A stretch of 21,369 nucleotides of DNA, from positions 1-21,369 of the IMG/VR virus record IMGVR_UViG_3300000117_000335. One strand, given 5' to 3'. The translations under genes and the position numbers were made by a program. Positions 1-7,494 of this stretch are shown one piece after another (the first letter of the stretch is position 1; the number at the start of each line of letters is the position of its first letter). The notes under the pieces are model-generated. The model had not been told where the DNA came from. It saw nothing but the letters and a program-made list of their open reading frames with translations, and did not search any database. Source of the DNA: a virus.

Positions 1-173
1 ATGCCGCCTGCCGCTATTGGCTTATTATTTATAAGCGCTGTAAACGACAACCCAACTTGTTCCAAATACAAAGCATATTTTCTATGCTCTGGTCTTAAAT
101 ACAATTCTTTAGCATTAAGCTGTTGGCTTAATATGTATTGAGCATGCTCTGTTTTAAACGGTACAATATCCAT
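1..173 (-). CDS. T7 gp13-like (DUF2833/GNAT-like) virion protein, C-terminus cut by window edge
   Basis: The reading frame starts at the ATG complementary to 171-173 and stays open to the window edge, giving about 57 residues. It begins MDIVPFKTEHAQYIL and reaches FTALINNKPIAAGG. The pattern of a short beta strand, helix, then a strand ending in a small-residue turn resembles the GNAT-like fold of DUF2833, which includes T7 gp13. In T7 gp13 the equivalent strand reads LSLYGFPLAIGG. T7 gp13 is an internal virion/assembly protein. Position supports the call, because in T7-like genomes gp13 follows gp12, and here the gene directly follows the gp12-like gene. The start codon overlaps the upstream stop by one base, so the two are probably translationally coupled. 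The family call is by pattern only, and the remainder of the gene lies outside the window. Confidence 0.6.
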   Translation of the reverse strand, partial: MDIVPFKTEHAQYILSQQLNAKELYLRPEHRKYALYLEQVGLSFTALINNKPIAAGG

Positions 174-2182
174 TATGTGTCATATATTTCCAATCTTGCA
201 TAAATTGCAAGTATGGTCATGGGTAAAGGTTGATCTTGTTTAACAGTTACAAAACCATTTGTACCATAATCGCTTGGAAACTCTGTTTCTTTATCTCCTG
301 TAAATAAAGGCACGGGTGCTGTCATTGCAGCAGAACTATCTCTAAATGGAATAATATCTAAATTGTCTTCATTGGGTCCTACTTTAGCACCAACAGTTTC
401 ATAAAATCGAACAGTTACATCATAAATTCTTTTAGTTTTAGTTTGGTCAGTTGTGCCTGCAGCATCATCTAATCTCATAGTTTTTAAAACTGAGTTATAA
501 CCTAATCCAACTTTTGCATTAGTTGCAGCTCTTTGTAATGAAATTGAACCACTAGATACAACAACATCTGGATGTGTAGCTCCATTAATAATTACTTTTA
601 CTGTTTCACCTTCTAAATGACTTAATCCACTTAATGTAGTTGTTGATGAACCATTATAAGATAAACCACTATCGACATAATGAAATTGCTCTAAATCAGA
701 ATTAAAATCTGATGGTGTTAAATATTCAACATATTTTTTAGTTGAACCATTAATTGTTCGTTCAACAATAACCCAAACTTGATCTTCGCTTGTATCAATA
801 TCTATTACAGCAACTGATTTACATTTAGCATCAGTACCTCCAAAATCATGCTCATGCCAAGCTACTACATCTTGTATTCTATTATAAGTCATACCCACTA
901 GCTTGCCATCTGTTCTTACACCCCATACAACTGAATAAGGTTCTTGTTGGTAATCAATTTGTATTAAACCACTTAATGTTATGTTTTCAGATAAAATAGT
1001 TAAATCGGGTGCAATATATCCATCACTATCAAAATTATATGCAAGCTCTCTAATTTTTCTTTTAGCTCTTTGTAAAAATATTGTTGTGTTACCAATTGAT
1101 AAAGCATCAACTCCAGCTGAACCGTATGAGGATTGTTTTCTAATATTTAAATTGGTTGGGGTTATAGGGTCTTCTGCAGCACCAGACGTTACAGTAAATT
1201 CTCCTCCTGTAGTCATTACAATTAAAGTTCTTGTTGCTTTGATTGCTTGGATAGCATTAACCTGGTTAGATGCAATAGTGTAAACCATAGCTGAACTATC
1301 AGTTACACTTGTGCTTAAACCGTCTTCCATATTTTCATAATCTCCAGATTGAGAAAAAAATAAAGTTTGTGGTTGGTCTGTAGTTCCTGCAAATACAAGT
1401 CTTTGTTCAAAGAATGACACACAACGAGGATGACCTGTAGTATCTGAGAAAGCACCTAAAGACCAATTTGTTGAAGAACTTGTTGAACCCATATCTTTTA
1501 ATATTTGTATAGTAACAACTGTGGTAGATGTTCTTGCGGTTATCTTTCCATAACCATCTCTAAATCGAACTAATCTTCCAACATCACTTGTTTGAAATCC
1601 TGTATTATTATTAATACCTGTTGTAGAAGAAGCAGTTAAAGTTCTACCAGTACCAACTGTATGTGCAGAAATTATAAATGTTGTAGAGGTTGTGTTGCTA
1701 TCTAAATAAGGACCATCGGTAAAATTAACTTCAGAAAGTGTCCAGGACGTGTGTCCAGTTCTAGATAATTTTCTAACCGCATGATTTTCATGGCACAGAT
1801 ACATAACATCAGCAGATTGTGCAAATTTAATATCAAACAATTCTGCTTCTAAATAAGGTGATGATATTTCATAAGCTGAACCACCCGATGTAATTTGACC
1901 ATTATCTTTATAAAATCTTATATATTGATTACCAAATTCTAAAATATAAGTTTGTGTTGTTGAAAATGAAAAAGGAATAAGCCTTGTATCTTTTGAACTA
2001 TCTTTAACTTCTGATACAAAATAAGTTCCTGGTCGTCTAGCAACAGGTCCATGAGGTTGAACTATAAAATTATTAATTTTTGTTCCTGCTGAAAAATATT
2101 TTTGAAAATCACTTCTACCTTCCATTCTGGGTGATAGTTGACCAGCTGTAAAACTAGGTACAGATATAATTGTTTTAGCCAT
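173..2182 (-). CDS. Tail tubular protein B-like (T7 gp12-type tail nozzle protein)
   Basis: This 669-residue protein begins MAKTIISVPSFTAGQLSPRM and continues with a conserved block around residues 35-55 (NNFIVQPHGPVARRPGT). The combination of a 'GxLSPxMxGRxD' opening and a 'GxVxRRPGT' block marks the tail tubular protein B/stabilisation proteins of many podoviruses. These form the nozzle of the short tail beneath the gp11-like adaptor. The rest is rich in beta strand, Ser and Thr, as expected for a stacked beta-propeller tail tube. Length is shorter than T7 gp12 (about 790 residues) but within the range seen in marine podoviruses. It lies one base downstream of the gp11-like gene and overlaps the gp13-like start, matching the T7 order 11-12-13. 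Confidence 0.85.
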   Translation of the reverse strand: MAKTIISVPSFTAGQLSPRMEGRSDFQKYFSAGTKINNFIVQPHGPVARRPGTYFVSEVKDSSKDTRLIPFSFSTTQTYILEFGNQYIRFYKDNGQITSGGSAYEISSPYLEAELFDIKFAQSADVMYLCHENHAVRKLSRTGHTSWTLSEVNFTDGPYLDSNTTSTTFIISAHTVGTGRTLTASSTTGINNNTGFQTSDVGRLVRFRDGYGKITARTSTTVVTIQILKDMGSTSSSTNWSLGAFSDTTGHPRCVSFFEQRLVFAGTTDQPQTLFFSQSGDYENMEDGLSTSVTDSSAMVYTIASNQVNAIQAIKATRTLIVMTTGGEFTVTSGAAEDPITPTNLNIRKQSSYGSAGVDALSIGNTTIFLQRAKRKIRELAYNFDSDGYIAPDLTILSENITLSGLIQIDYQQEPYSVVWGVRTDGKLVGMTYNRIQDVVAWHEHDFGGTDAKCKSVAVIDIDTSEDQVWVIVERTINGSTKKYVEYLTPSDFNSDLEQFHYVDSGLSYNGSSTTTLSGLSHLEGETVKVIINGATHPDVVVSSGSISLQRAATNAKVGLGYNSVLKTMRLDDAAGTTDQTKTKRIYDVTVRFYETVGAKVGPNEDNLDIIPFRDSSAAMTAPVPLFTGDKETEFPSDYGTNGFVTVKQDQPLPMTILAIYARLEIYDT

Positions 2183-2183
2183 T

Positions 2184-2765
2184 TTATAACCTGCTGTTTA
2201 TAAAGTCTTCGCTTAAAATATTATCTGCTTCACCTAACGTTGGGTCTGTATTATATCCTTCACTAGCATCTGCGTGTCTTGCTTCAGATAGTTTATCTTG
2301 ATATTTTTCTGCCATTCTTTGCTGTAATGTTGCATTAGCAGTAACGGCATAAGCAATATCAGATGCAAGAGCAGCTGAGATCGTTTCTCTTAATAAAACA
2401 TCCATTTCATTAGGGTCAGTAATTCTTGCAACATAAACCAATTTAACATTATCATCATTGGTTAAAATTTTACGTCCTTCAATTTTATAATTTGATTGAT
2501 AATTTTGAATTGTTAAAACTCTTAAACAATCTGAAGGTAAAGTATATTGTTTAGCAAATCCCCATGCAGGAGTAGCAGTATCAGCTGCTAAAGCTTGTCT
2601 TTTAATTGCTGCGTTCCAAGGATGCGCACGCAAAACACTATCTTTAACTGTTTCATATCTTGCATTGCATAGTCTTCCATTTTTAGAATTTTCTGTAAGA
2701 GATAAAATAGTTGAAGCACCTAATTGATTTAGAGCTGAGTTACAAATTTCTACTACACTAGCCAT
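2184..2765 (-). CDS. Tail tubular protein A-like (T7 gp11-type head-tail adaptor)
   Basis: The protein has 193 residues, almost the length of T7 gp11 (196). The N-terminus reads MASVVEICNSALNQLGA, followed by a block NARYETVKDSVLRAHPWNAA. This is the recognisable signature of the tail tubular protein A family: an ICNxALxxLG helix, then 'Y...RdxvLrahPWnfA'. A strand-rich segment with LPSDCLRVLTI follows at about residues 77-87. The protein forms the ring joining the portal to the tail nozzle. It sits between the capsid block and the gp12-like gene, as in T7. The start overlaps the end of the upstream 71-codon gene by 8 bases. Confidence 0.88.
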   Translation of the reverse strand: MASVVEICNSALNQLGASTILSLTENSKNGRLCNARYETVKDSVLRAHPWNAAIKRQALAADTATPAWGFAKQYTLPSDCLRVLTIQNYQSNYKIEGRKILTNDDNVKLVYVARITDPNEMDVLLRETISAALASDIAYAVTANATLQQRMAEKYQDKLSEARHADASEGYNTDPTLGEADNILSEDFINSRL

Positions 2766-2973
2766 CTTTTTTATTCTCCTTAATTATATACTTTCTTCTA
2801 ATCTTTCTATCGTTTTCTAATGCAAAAAGCTCATGTTCAGTTCTTTCAAGTTTTGCATCAAAACCATAGTGTATTTTAGCAGTATTTTTAAATCTATCTA
2901 CTAAAACATACCTGTAAACATAATCTCCTTTTTTAAAATGAAGTACAGGTTTTAAATCTTTTATTGTCTTCAT
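2758..2973 (-). CDS. Small hypothetical virion-operon protein
   Basis: This 71-residue basic protein begins MKTIKDLKPVLHFKKGDYVY and ends in a lysine-rich tail. I do not recognise a family. The core alternates aromatic and charged residues (FKKGDYVYRYVLVDRFKN), which suggests a small beta barrel rather than a coiled coil, with no membrane segment and no cysteines. It sits between the major capsid and the gp11-like gene, a position often occupied in podoviruses by small head-completion or decoration proteins. That role is inference from position only. A strong GC-rich hairpin lies just before its start and probably sets its expression below that of the capsid gene. Confidence 0.65.
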   Translation of the reverse strand: MKTIKDLKPVLHFKKGDYVYRYVLVDRFKNTAKIHYGFDAKLERTEHELFALENDRKIRRKYIIKENKKDG

Positions 2974-2978
2974 AAAGT

Positions 2979-3002
2979 AGTAGGGGGATTGCTCCCCCCA
3001 CT
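2979..3002 (-). terminator. GC-rich hairpin directly after the capsid gene (attenuator or partial terminator)
   Basis: On the minus strand the sequence just downstream of the capsid stop folds into a stem of five G:C pairs plus a flanking AGT/ACT extension across one mismatch, with a short loop (AGCAAT). It is by far the most GC-rich patch in the neighbourhood. Only three T residues follow before the next ATG, so it is not a classic strong terminator. T7 has its late terminator immediately after the capsid gene, so an analogous attenuating role that boosts capsid over tail transcripts is likely. An mRNA-end-protecting role is the alternative. Confidence 0.5.
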
Positions 3003-3012
3003 AAGCTAATTA

Positions 3013-3888
3013 TTACTCGTTACAAGGTATTTGTACTACTTTTTCTTCTTCCATTCTAGTAGCACCAATTGCCATAGAATAGTATACTTGAGTAGCATAA
3101 GACTTGTCGTTTCTTTCATCAATTCTAGCTTTAACATCAGAACCGATTGCTAATTTTACTGCATCTTCAGTAAACGCAAAGCACAATCTGTCGTCTGTGT
3201 TTGTAGCATCGAAGTTAAGTCTAGTAGACATAATGAAGTTGAAACCCATAAATGAGTTAATATCACCTTGAGCTAAAGCTTTAACTGTATTGAAGTCAGA
3301 GCTTTTTACTTCTGTAGTATTTAACAAATCTTGGATTTGTTTAGGACCACAAACAAGGTATCTCTTAATTGATGGGTCTACATCGTTATTATCTAAGATG
3401 AATTTAGCTGATAATAACTTAGCAACAGTTAAACCATCAGTTTGGTTTGCTGTAGCAGTTTTTTGAGATGAAGGTAAAGGAACAGCAGTTCCTCCAGCAA
3501 CACCTGTATCAGCTGAACCACCTAAAGCAGTAATGATAGTATCATCCATACTTCTACCCATAGCAGCAGCCGCAGCTTTTGCATAAGATGAAGTTGGGTC
3601 AATTAACATTCTTACTTTGTCTAGGTCGTCAATCAAGTCAGCCCACTCAAAATCTGATAAGCTCACACGTCTTCTAGAGTGTGGGGTATCAATTCTTGGT
3701 GTATCTCCGTGCCTTGTTGTTCTAGCAACAGCTGCAGTAACACCGATTTGGTCAAAGAAACCATTTTTTCCTCTGATCGTTTCGACATCAACAGCTGGTC
3801 TTAACTTACTCCCCATTTGTTGAGCAAGCATAGTCACATTTGAAGAATATTGTTCTACAAATGATTGTTCTACTAAAGTTATAGACAT
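3013..3888 (-). CDS. Major capsid protein
   Basis: The protein has 291 residues. It opens MSITLVEQSFVEQYSSNVTM, which resembles the N-terminal arm helix of podovirus capsid proteins ('FVxQYxxNVxxLxQQxGSxLRxxV'). Then come a segment around residues 50-95 with RTTRHGDTPRIDTPHSRRRV and DFEWADLIDDLDKVRMLID, and an AYAKA-like spine helix with GRSMDDTII. This layout matches the HK97-fold capsid family of BPP-1-like and marine podoviruses. The capsid is made on a scaffold, and the scaffold gene is immediately upstream. A strong ribosome-binding site (AAGGAG) precedes the ATG, within an unusually long, structured 143-base leader. Confidence rests on motif pattern, length and position between the scaffold and gp11-like genes. 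Confidence 0.88.
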   Translation of the reverse strand: MSITLVEQSFVEQYSSNVTMLAQQMGSKLRPAVDVETIRGKNGFFDQIGVTAAVARTTRHGDTPRIDTPHSRRRVSLSDFEWADLIDDLDKVRMLIDPTSSYAKAAAAAMGRSMDDTIITALGGSADTGVAGGTAVPLPSSQKTATANQTDGLTVAKLLSAKFILDNNDVDPSIKRYLVCGPKQIQDLLNTTEVKSSDFNTVKALAQGDINSFMGFNFIMSTRLNFDATNTDDRLCFAFTEDAVKLAIGSDVKARIDERNDKSYATQVYYSMAIGATRMEEEKVVQIPCNE

Positions 3889-4031
3889 AATTATGTCTCC
3901 TTTTTTGTTGTGTTAATGTTAAAAATAATCGGTTGATTGTCCTTACGGGTCGTCCTAGATTTTAAACCTCTCGGTTCGTTGTCTTTCCAACTGGCAAACG
4001 GGTCTTTCGATTATCCGCTATATTCAATTTA
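3889..4031 (-). promoter_or_regulatory. Structured 143-base leader between scaffold and capsid genes
   Basis: Genes in this operon otherwise abut or overlap, so a 143-base gap is exceptional. On the minus strand, GGATAATCG (4016-4008) can pair with CGATTATTT (3931-3923) over 9 bp including two G-U pairs, closing a domain of about 75 bases. Inside it, AACC-GAGA-GGTT (3976-3965) forms a hairpin with a GNRA tetraloop. GTTTG (3999-3995) can pair alternatively with CGAAC (3978-3974), which is mutually exclusive with that hairpin. CCAACTGG (3987-3994) is self-complementary. The heptamer ACGGGTC (plus-strand reading) occurs twice, at 3945-3951 and 3998-4004. The segment ends in the capsid ribosome-binding site. 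No coding frame of useful length is present. Confidence 0.5.
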
Positions 4032-4868
4032 CTACTGTGATTTTAATTTCAAAGCAAGTAAATCTTGAACCTCTTGAACAGCCGCTGCATGACCTGGGTG
4101 GTTTTTAGACCAGTAAGCAGAACCAGGTTGTTGTAATTCTCTGATTTGCTTATCGACTTCCGCAGGGGTCATATATTGTGGACCATTAGCTTGAACCAAC
4201 TTATCTTCACCTAATTCACTAGCTATATTAGCAAAAGCCTTTATAAACTCTGGATGATCGCCAATTCTGGTTCCATCAGATAAAGTTAAATTAGTTATTT
4301 CGCTATCTAAATATTTATTAGCAATGGCTCCAGCCTGCTGTAATTTATTTTCATATGCTGCACCCCACTCTTTTTTCAAAGATTGTTCTGCGTTCATACG
4401 TCCTTGTTCTGATTTAGAATTAATATCTTGGATGTAATTTTGTGTCATCTCATTATAAAAATTCATAATCCCTTCAGCTTGCTTAGGTAATAATCCATGT
4501 TTGTGAGCTGCTTCTTTAAAACCTTTTAAAGCATTTTCATCAATTGCTGAATTATCATCAAATTTAAATTCATAAGCATCTGGACTTTCTGGTCTACCCA
4601 GTTTGTTGTAAACTGCTTGCCAATCTTCGTCTGTTGCATATTTATTTGGAACAGGAATTTTATCTGAACCAATCATCTTTTGTGCATGGACATAAGATTT
4701 AACTAAGCCTGGAATATCTTGAATACTCTCTAAAGCTTTCTCACCTTTTAAATCATCTGGTAAAGTATCTTTCCAGTTTTCTATTTGTTGATTAATTGTT
4801 GGTGTATTATTTAACTCCGTAACATTGTTCTCAGACGGTTGTGCCGCTACCTGGTTTTCGCTACTCAT
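4032..4868 (-). CDS. Capsid scaffolding/assembly protein
   Basis: This 278-residue acidic, mainly helical protein has a low-complexity N-terminus (MSSENQVAAQPSENNVTELN). A conserved block follows at about residues 30-100: WKDTLPDDLKGEKALESI, then LVKSYVHAQKMIGSDKIPVP and GRPESPDAYEF. The 'sLvksy.haQkmiG.dki..P' and 'GrPesPd.Yef' motifs are typical of podovirus scaffolding proteins (T7 gp9 role). The C-terminal part contains helices and ends in a Lys-rich tail (VQDLLALKLKSQ) of the kind that contacts the capsid shell. The gene lies directly upstream of the major capsid gene, the universal position for a scaffold. Its ATG overlaps the preceding gene by 8 bases. Confidence 0.85.
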   Translation of the reverse strand: MSSENQVAAQPSENNVTELNNTPTINQQIENWKDTLPDDLKGEKALESIQDIPGLVKSYVHAQKMIGSDKIPVPNKYATDEDWQAVYNKLGRPESPDAYEFKFDDNSAIDENALKGFKEAAHKHGLLPKQAEGIMNFYNEMTQNYIQDINSKSEQGRMNAEQSLKKEWGAAYENKLQQAGAIANKYLDSEITNLTLSDGTRIGDHPEFIKAFANIASELGEDKLVQANGPQYMTPAEVDKQIRELQQPGSAYWSKNHPGHAAAVQEVQDLLALKLKSQ

Positions 4869-5088
4869 GTTTTTCTCCTTTAGGGTTTTTGTTTATTATT
4901 GATTTAATGAAAAGAACTACTTGTCTTTGTCCTTCTCTGTATGATGTTTCATGCGGGTCATTAGAAAATGATGTGTTATGCACGTTACATCTTTTTTCTA
5001 AATCAGATAAAATAGTTTGACCATCGTCTGATTTAAAAACTCTTTGGTATGTTTTTGTTAATTCAATTAAATCTTTATTGTTCACCAA
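4861..5088 (-). CDS. Bbp19-like small phage protein
   Basis: The 75-residue protein carries the layout of the Bbp19 family named from Bordetella phage BPP-1. It has an N-terminal helix with YQRVFKSDDGQTILSDLEKR, a Cys-containing turn, then SYREGQRQVVLFIKSIINK. The 'F.t..G..vL.dL...C' and 'EGqRqVvl.Ik..l' pattern is recognisable. The family lies between portal and scaffold genes in many podoviruses, exactly as here. Its function is not established, and a head-assembly role is assumed from position. It overlaps the portal gene by 14 bases upstream and the scaffold gene by 8 bases downstream, so it is translationally coupled within the head operon. Confidence 0.75.
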   Translation of the reverse strand: MVNNKDLIELTKTYQRVFKSDDGQTILSDLEKRCNVHNTSFSNDPHETSYREGQRQVVLFIKSIINKNPKGEKHE

Positions 5089-6655
5089 GTACCTTTGCTA
5101 ATGGTGCAGCTTTATTAGCTATCTCGGCAGCCTGCATTTCTTGTTGAGCTTGTTGTTGCTGCATCATTTGTTGTTCTTTTTCTGCTCTAATTTTTTGGAC
5201 TTCACCTTTTGATTTTAAAATCTTAGCAGGTATGCCTAAAACATCTTTAATATAATTAACAATATTATCTGTATCTAAGTAATCAAAAACAGGTGCAACA
5301 TTTTGTAATGAACCCATAATCTCAATACCTCTCATCAATGCTTGTAGCTCACCAGTTTTTTGAGCTTTAGCAAGTGGTGATACATATTCAATCTCAATAT
5401 TTTGTTCACCAATAAATTCTGGTATTTCTTTAAACTTATTATTTCTAAGTAATATGTTGAAACATCTTGTTATTAATGGCTGTAATAATTCTGATTGTAG
5501 TCTACCAAGCACGGGACCTAGTATTCTCATTTTTTCTTCGTTTCTTTGGATAACCTCAGTTGCGGTCATTTGCGGTCCTTGTACGGATAGCAATTGGTCT
5601 ACAAAAAAGTTTTGTCTGATTGCATCTCGTCTTTGTTCTTCCATTTGAATACCCACAGGATTGTTAGCTCCAATATTTAATGGTTCAATTCTTTCTCTGG
5701 TTCCAGCTCTGTAATAATTTAATCCTCCAGGCACCGTTCTAATAGGCATTATAAAGCCATCATCAGGCACCATCAATGGTGGGTCGATTTGTTTTTGTGC
5801 AGCCTTGATAGAAGTTTTAGACATTAAGTTTAACATCTTAACATCTGGTAATGCGTTCATTGCTGGACTTCTACCGTATGTTTCATTTGATGATTTTAAA
5901 TATCTAGGAACTGCATACGGAAATTCTTTGAAACCTTTTTCAGATAATAAAAAACCAGAGTCTTCGTGAACATAACAAGAAACATATTTGTTATTTCCAT
6001 ACTCTGTTGAAGGGTACACACTATGAATAATATTTACATTATCGTGTGGTGCATTATTAATTTTTTTAGCTAGTTCTGGTGGAAGCTCTGCTTTTGGAAA
6101 AGCATTGTAAATGTTTTTAGCTTTCATTTTAAATTTACGAGTTAAGCTATCAACATTGCCTTTTTCATCTTCAGTTATAAAAATTTCTGAAATATGAATA
6201 TTTTTAAATCTAATTTCATTTTCATCATCTTCTGAAATAAAAAGAGCTGCAGTACCAAATGCAATTAAGTCATGGTACAATTCAAATATTTCTTGTTGGA
6301 AATTACTTCTATTAAAAGCTTGGTTTAATACTCTGGTACAATCTTCTAACCATTCCATTGCTTCATCTTCCTGGTTCAACTCATCGTTTTTATATTTTAA
6401 ATAAAACCATGGTGAAACAGTATTAGTTAACATACCATGTAAAGATGCAGCTAATAATTCTAAAGCATGTGTTGCAGTACCATCAAAAATAAGCTCATGT
6501 CTTTTATCACCCTTACTTCTGTTTTTAGTAATATCTGCTTTTCTAGGTAACATATAATCCGCAACATCTTGCCAATGACTTTCCCAGTTTTGTCTTTCAG
6601 TTCTAAGAGAAGCATATCTCTCTAAAATCATTTTAGCTTTTGGTAATATTTTCAT
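5075..6655 (-). CDS. Portal (head-to-tail connector) protein
   Basis: With 526 residues, the protein is close to T7 gp8 (536). The N-terminus contains ILERYASLRTERQNWESHWQ, then DVADYMLPRK, the standard opening of T7/BPP-1-type connectors ('R..w...w.ei.dyllPr'). Further on are TATHALELLAASLHGMLTNT followed by SPWF ('a...La.gl.g.ltpp..PWF'), YGRSPAMNALPDVKMLNLMS, and TATEVIQRNEEKM, all conserved portal blocks. A Gln/Met-rich coiled-coil tail occupies the last 40 or so residues. The dodecameric portal forms the DNA entry vertex and docks terminase. The gene lies between the three tag-bearing small proteins and the Bbp19-like gene. Confidence 0.92.
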   Translation of the reverse strand: MKILPKAKMILERYASLRTERQNWESHWQDVADYMLPRKADITKNRSKGDKRHELIFDGTATHALELLAASLHGMLTNTVSPWFYLKYKNDELNQEDEAMEWLEDCTRVLNQAFNRSNFQQEIFELYHDLIAFGTAALFISEDDENEIRFKNIHISEIFITEDEKGNVDSLTRKFKMKAKNIYNAFPKAELPPELAKKINNAPHDNVNIIHSVYPSTEYGNNKYVSCYVHEDSGFLLSEKGFKEFPYAVPRYLKSSNETYGRSPAMNALPDVKMLNLMSKTSIKAAQKQIDPPLMVPDDGFIMPIRTVPGGLNYYRAGTRERIEPLNIGANNPVGIQMEEQRRDAIRQNFFVDQLLSVQGPQMTATEVIQRNEEKMRILGPVLGRLQSELLQPLITRCFNILLRNNKFKEIPEFIGEQNIEIEYVSPLAKAQKTGELQALMRGIEIMGSLQNVAPVFDYLDTDNIVNYIKDVLGIPAKILKSKGEVQKIRAEKEQQMMQQQQAQQEMQAAEIANKAAPLAKVLGEQ

Positions 6656-6658
6656 ATG

Positions 6659-6967
6659 TTAACCTAATAAAGTTTTTTGCTTTGTTTTAATACTATCAGT
6701 TAAACCCATGGCGGTATTTAAAATACTATAACTTTTGCCTTTTCTTTTTGCCTTTAACATTTGACTTGGTTCTTTTTTTTCAGTTGTATTTTTTGTTTTT
6801 GGTTTTTCATATACTTTAGGAGCAACTTCTACAAAACCCATTTCTTTTGCTTTTTTTTGTCTAAAAGATGGAGAGTAAAGAAAATGAAAAGCTTCTGCTC
6901 CTGTTTTTAATCCTGTTTTTTTTTGTACGTCCTCTGGTAAAAAATCATAAAAACTTTTTTTTGCCAT
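6659..6967 (-). CDS. Small protein with C-terminal KRKGK...TLLG tag (first of three)
   Basis: The 102-residue basic protein has an N-terminal segment MAKKSFYDFLPEDVQKKTGL with no recognised fold, then a Lys-rich linker. Its C-terminus reads KRKGKSYSIL...GLTD...KTLLG. The same C-terminal pattern (Lys/Arg-rich KGR, a 'TIL' strand, a spacer, then KTLLG) recurs in the next two genes although their N-termini differ completely. Proteins with an 'RKGRxSTIL...TLLG' ending are commonly seen beside the terminase or portal in podoviruses, usually as one gene. The function is unknown; a virion or head-vertex docking role is inference. Start and stop lie 3 bases from each neighbour. Confidence 0.75.
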   Translation of the reverse strand: MAKKSFYDFLPEDVQKKTGLKTGAEAFHFLYSPSFRQKKAKEMGFVEVAPKVYEKPKTKNTTEKKEPSQMLKAKRKGKSYSILNTAMGLTDSIKTKQKTLLG

Positions 6968-6970
6968 AAC

Positions 6971-7240
6971 TTATCCCAACAAAGTTTTCGTAGCAATTGT
7001 TGTGCTACCTAATTGCTCGTTGTCTGTCAATATAGTTGCACGTCTACCTTTTCTTTTTGTTTTAATAGCATCACTCATTTGTTGAGCATCTGCAGCTTGC
7101 GATGCAGTTGTTTCAACCACAGTTGGTTTTGGTGGTTGGGGTTTAGCAACTGGTGCAGGTTTAGGTGTGGGTTTAGGTACAGGTCTAGGTGCAGGTTTAG
7201 GTGCTTTTGGTCTTATTGGTTTTGGTACAAATCCTCCCAT
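6971..7240 (-). CDS. Pro/Lys-rich protein with C-terminal KRKGR...KTLLG tag (second of three)
   Basis: The 89-residue protein starts MGGFVPKPIRPKAPKPAPRP and continues as a run of about eight Pro-Lys dipeptides to residue 40 or so. This should form an extended polyproline rod with positive charge. After an Ala/Gln helix comes the shared C-terminal tag TKRKGRRATIL...TKTLLG. The N-terminus resembles a stiff tether and is unrelated to the N-termini of the genes on either side, so only the tag is homologous. The family is unnamed and the function unknown. The repeat-encoding DNA (6-9 base units such as ggtttaggt) could easily expand or contract, so rod length may vary between relatives. Confidence 0.72.
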   Translation of the reverse strand: MGGFVPKPIRPKAPKPAPRPVPKPTPKPAPVAKPQPPKPTVVETTASQAADAQQMSDAIKTKRKGRRATILTDNEQLGSTTIATKTLLG

Positions 7241-7244
7241 AATA

Positions 7245-7484
7245 TTATCCTCCTAATAAAGTTTTCTTTTCTGAACTATCATCTTCTTCTAAACCTTTAT
7301 AAGTAGTTAGTATAGTAGATGATCTTCCTTTACGTTTTCTTCTTAAAGCATCTTGTTTAGCTTTTGCTTCAGTTTCTCTTTCCTTGTCTTCAAACTTTGG
7401 TTCTACAGTAACCTTTTCTGCTACTGGTGCAGGCGGTGGCGGCGGCGGTGGTAACGCAGGCATTTTTGGTGTTAAAAAACTCAT
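7245..7484 (-). CDS. Polyproline protein with C-terminal RKRKGR...KTLLG tag (third of three)
   Basis: The 79-residue protein opens MSFLTPKMPALPPPPPPPAP, with seven consecutive prolines. A charged helix follows at about residues 30-48 (FEDKERETEAKAKQDALRRK), and then the tag RKRKGRSSTILTTYKGL...KKTLLGG. This third copy is closest to the form seen next to terminase genes in other phages, in which 'GRxSTILT' is usual. Together with the two following genes it forms an uninterrupted tandem set between TerL and portal. It begins 10 bases after the TerL stop. The role is unknown; the position suggests a part in packaging or the portal vertex. Confidence 0.75.
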   Translation of the reverse strand: MSFLTPKMPALPPPPPPPAPVAEKVTVEPKFEDKERETEAKAKQDALRRKRKGRSSTILTTYKGLEEDDSSEKKTLLGG

Positions 7485-7494
7485 AATTTAATCC

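Noticed and set aside
3889-4031. Self-cleaving ribozyme in the capsid leader.
   Set aside because: No hammerhead core (CUGANGA...GAAA) or twister core could be placed. It is kept only as an unassigned structured leader.
7013-7306. 97-codon plus-strand frame rich in Cys, Phe and Arg.
   Set aside because: It is the antisense shadow of the two Pro/Lys-rich tag genes.
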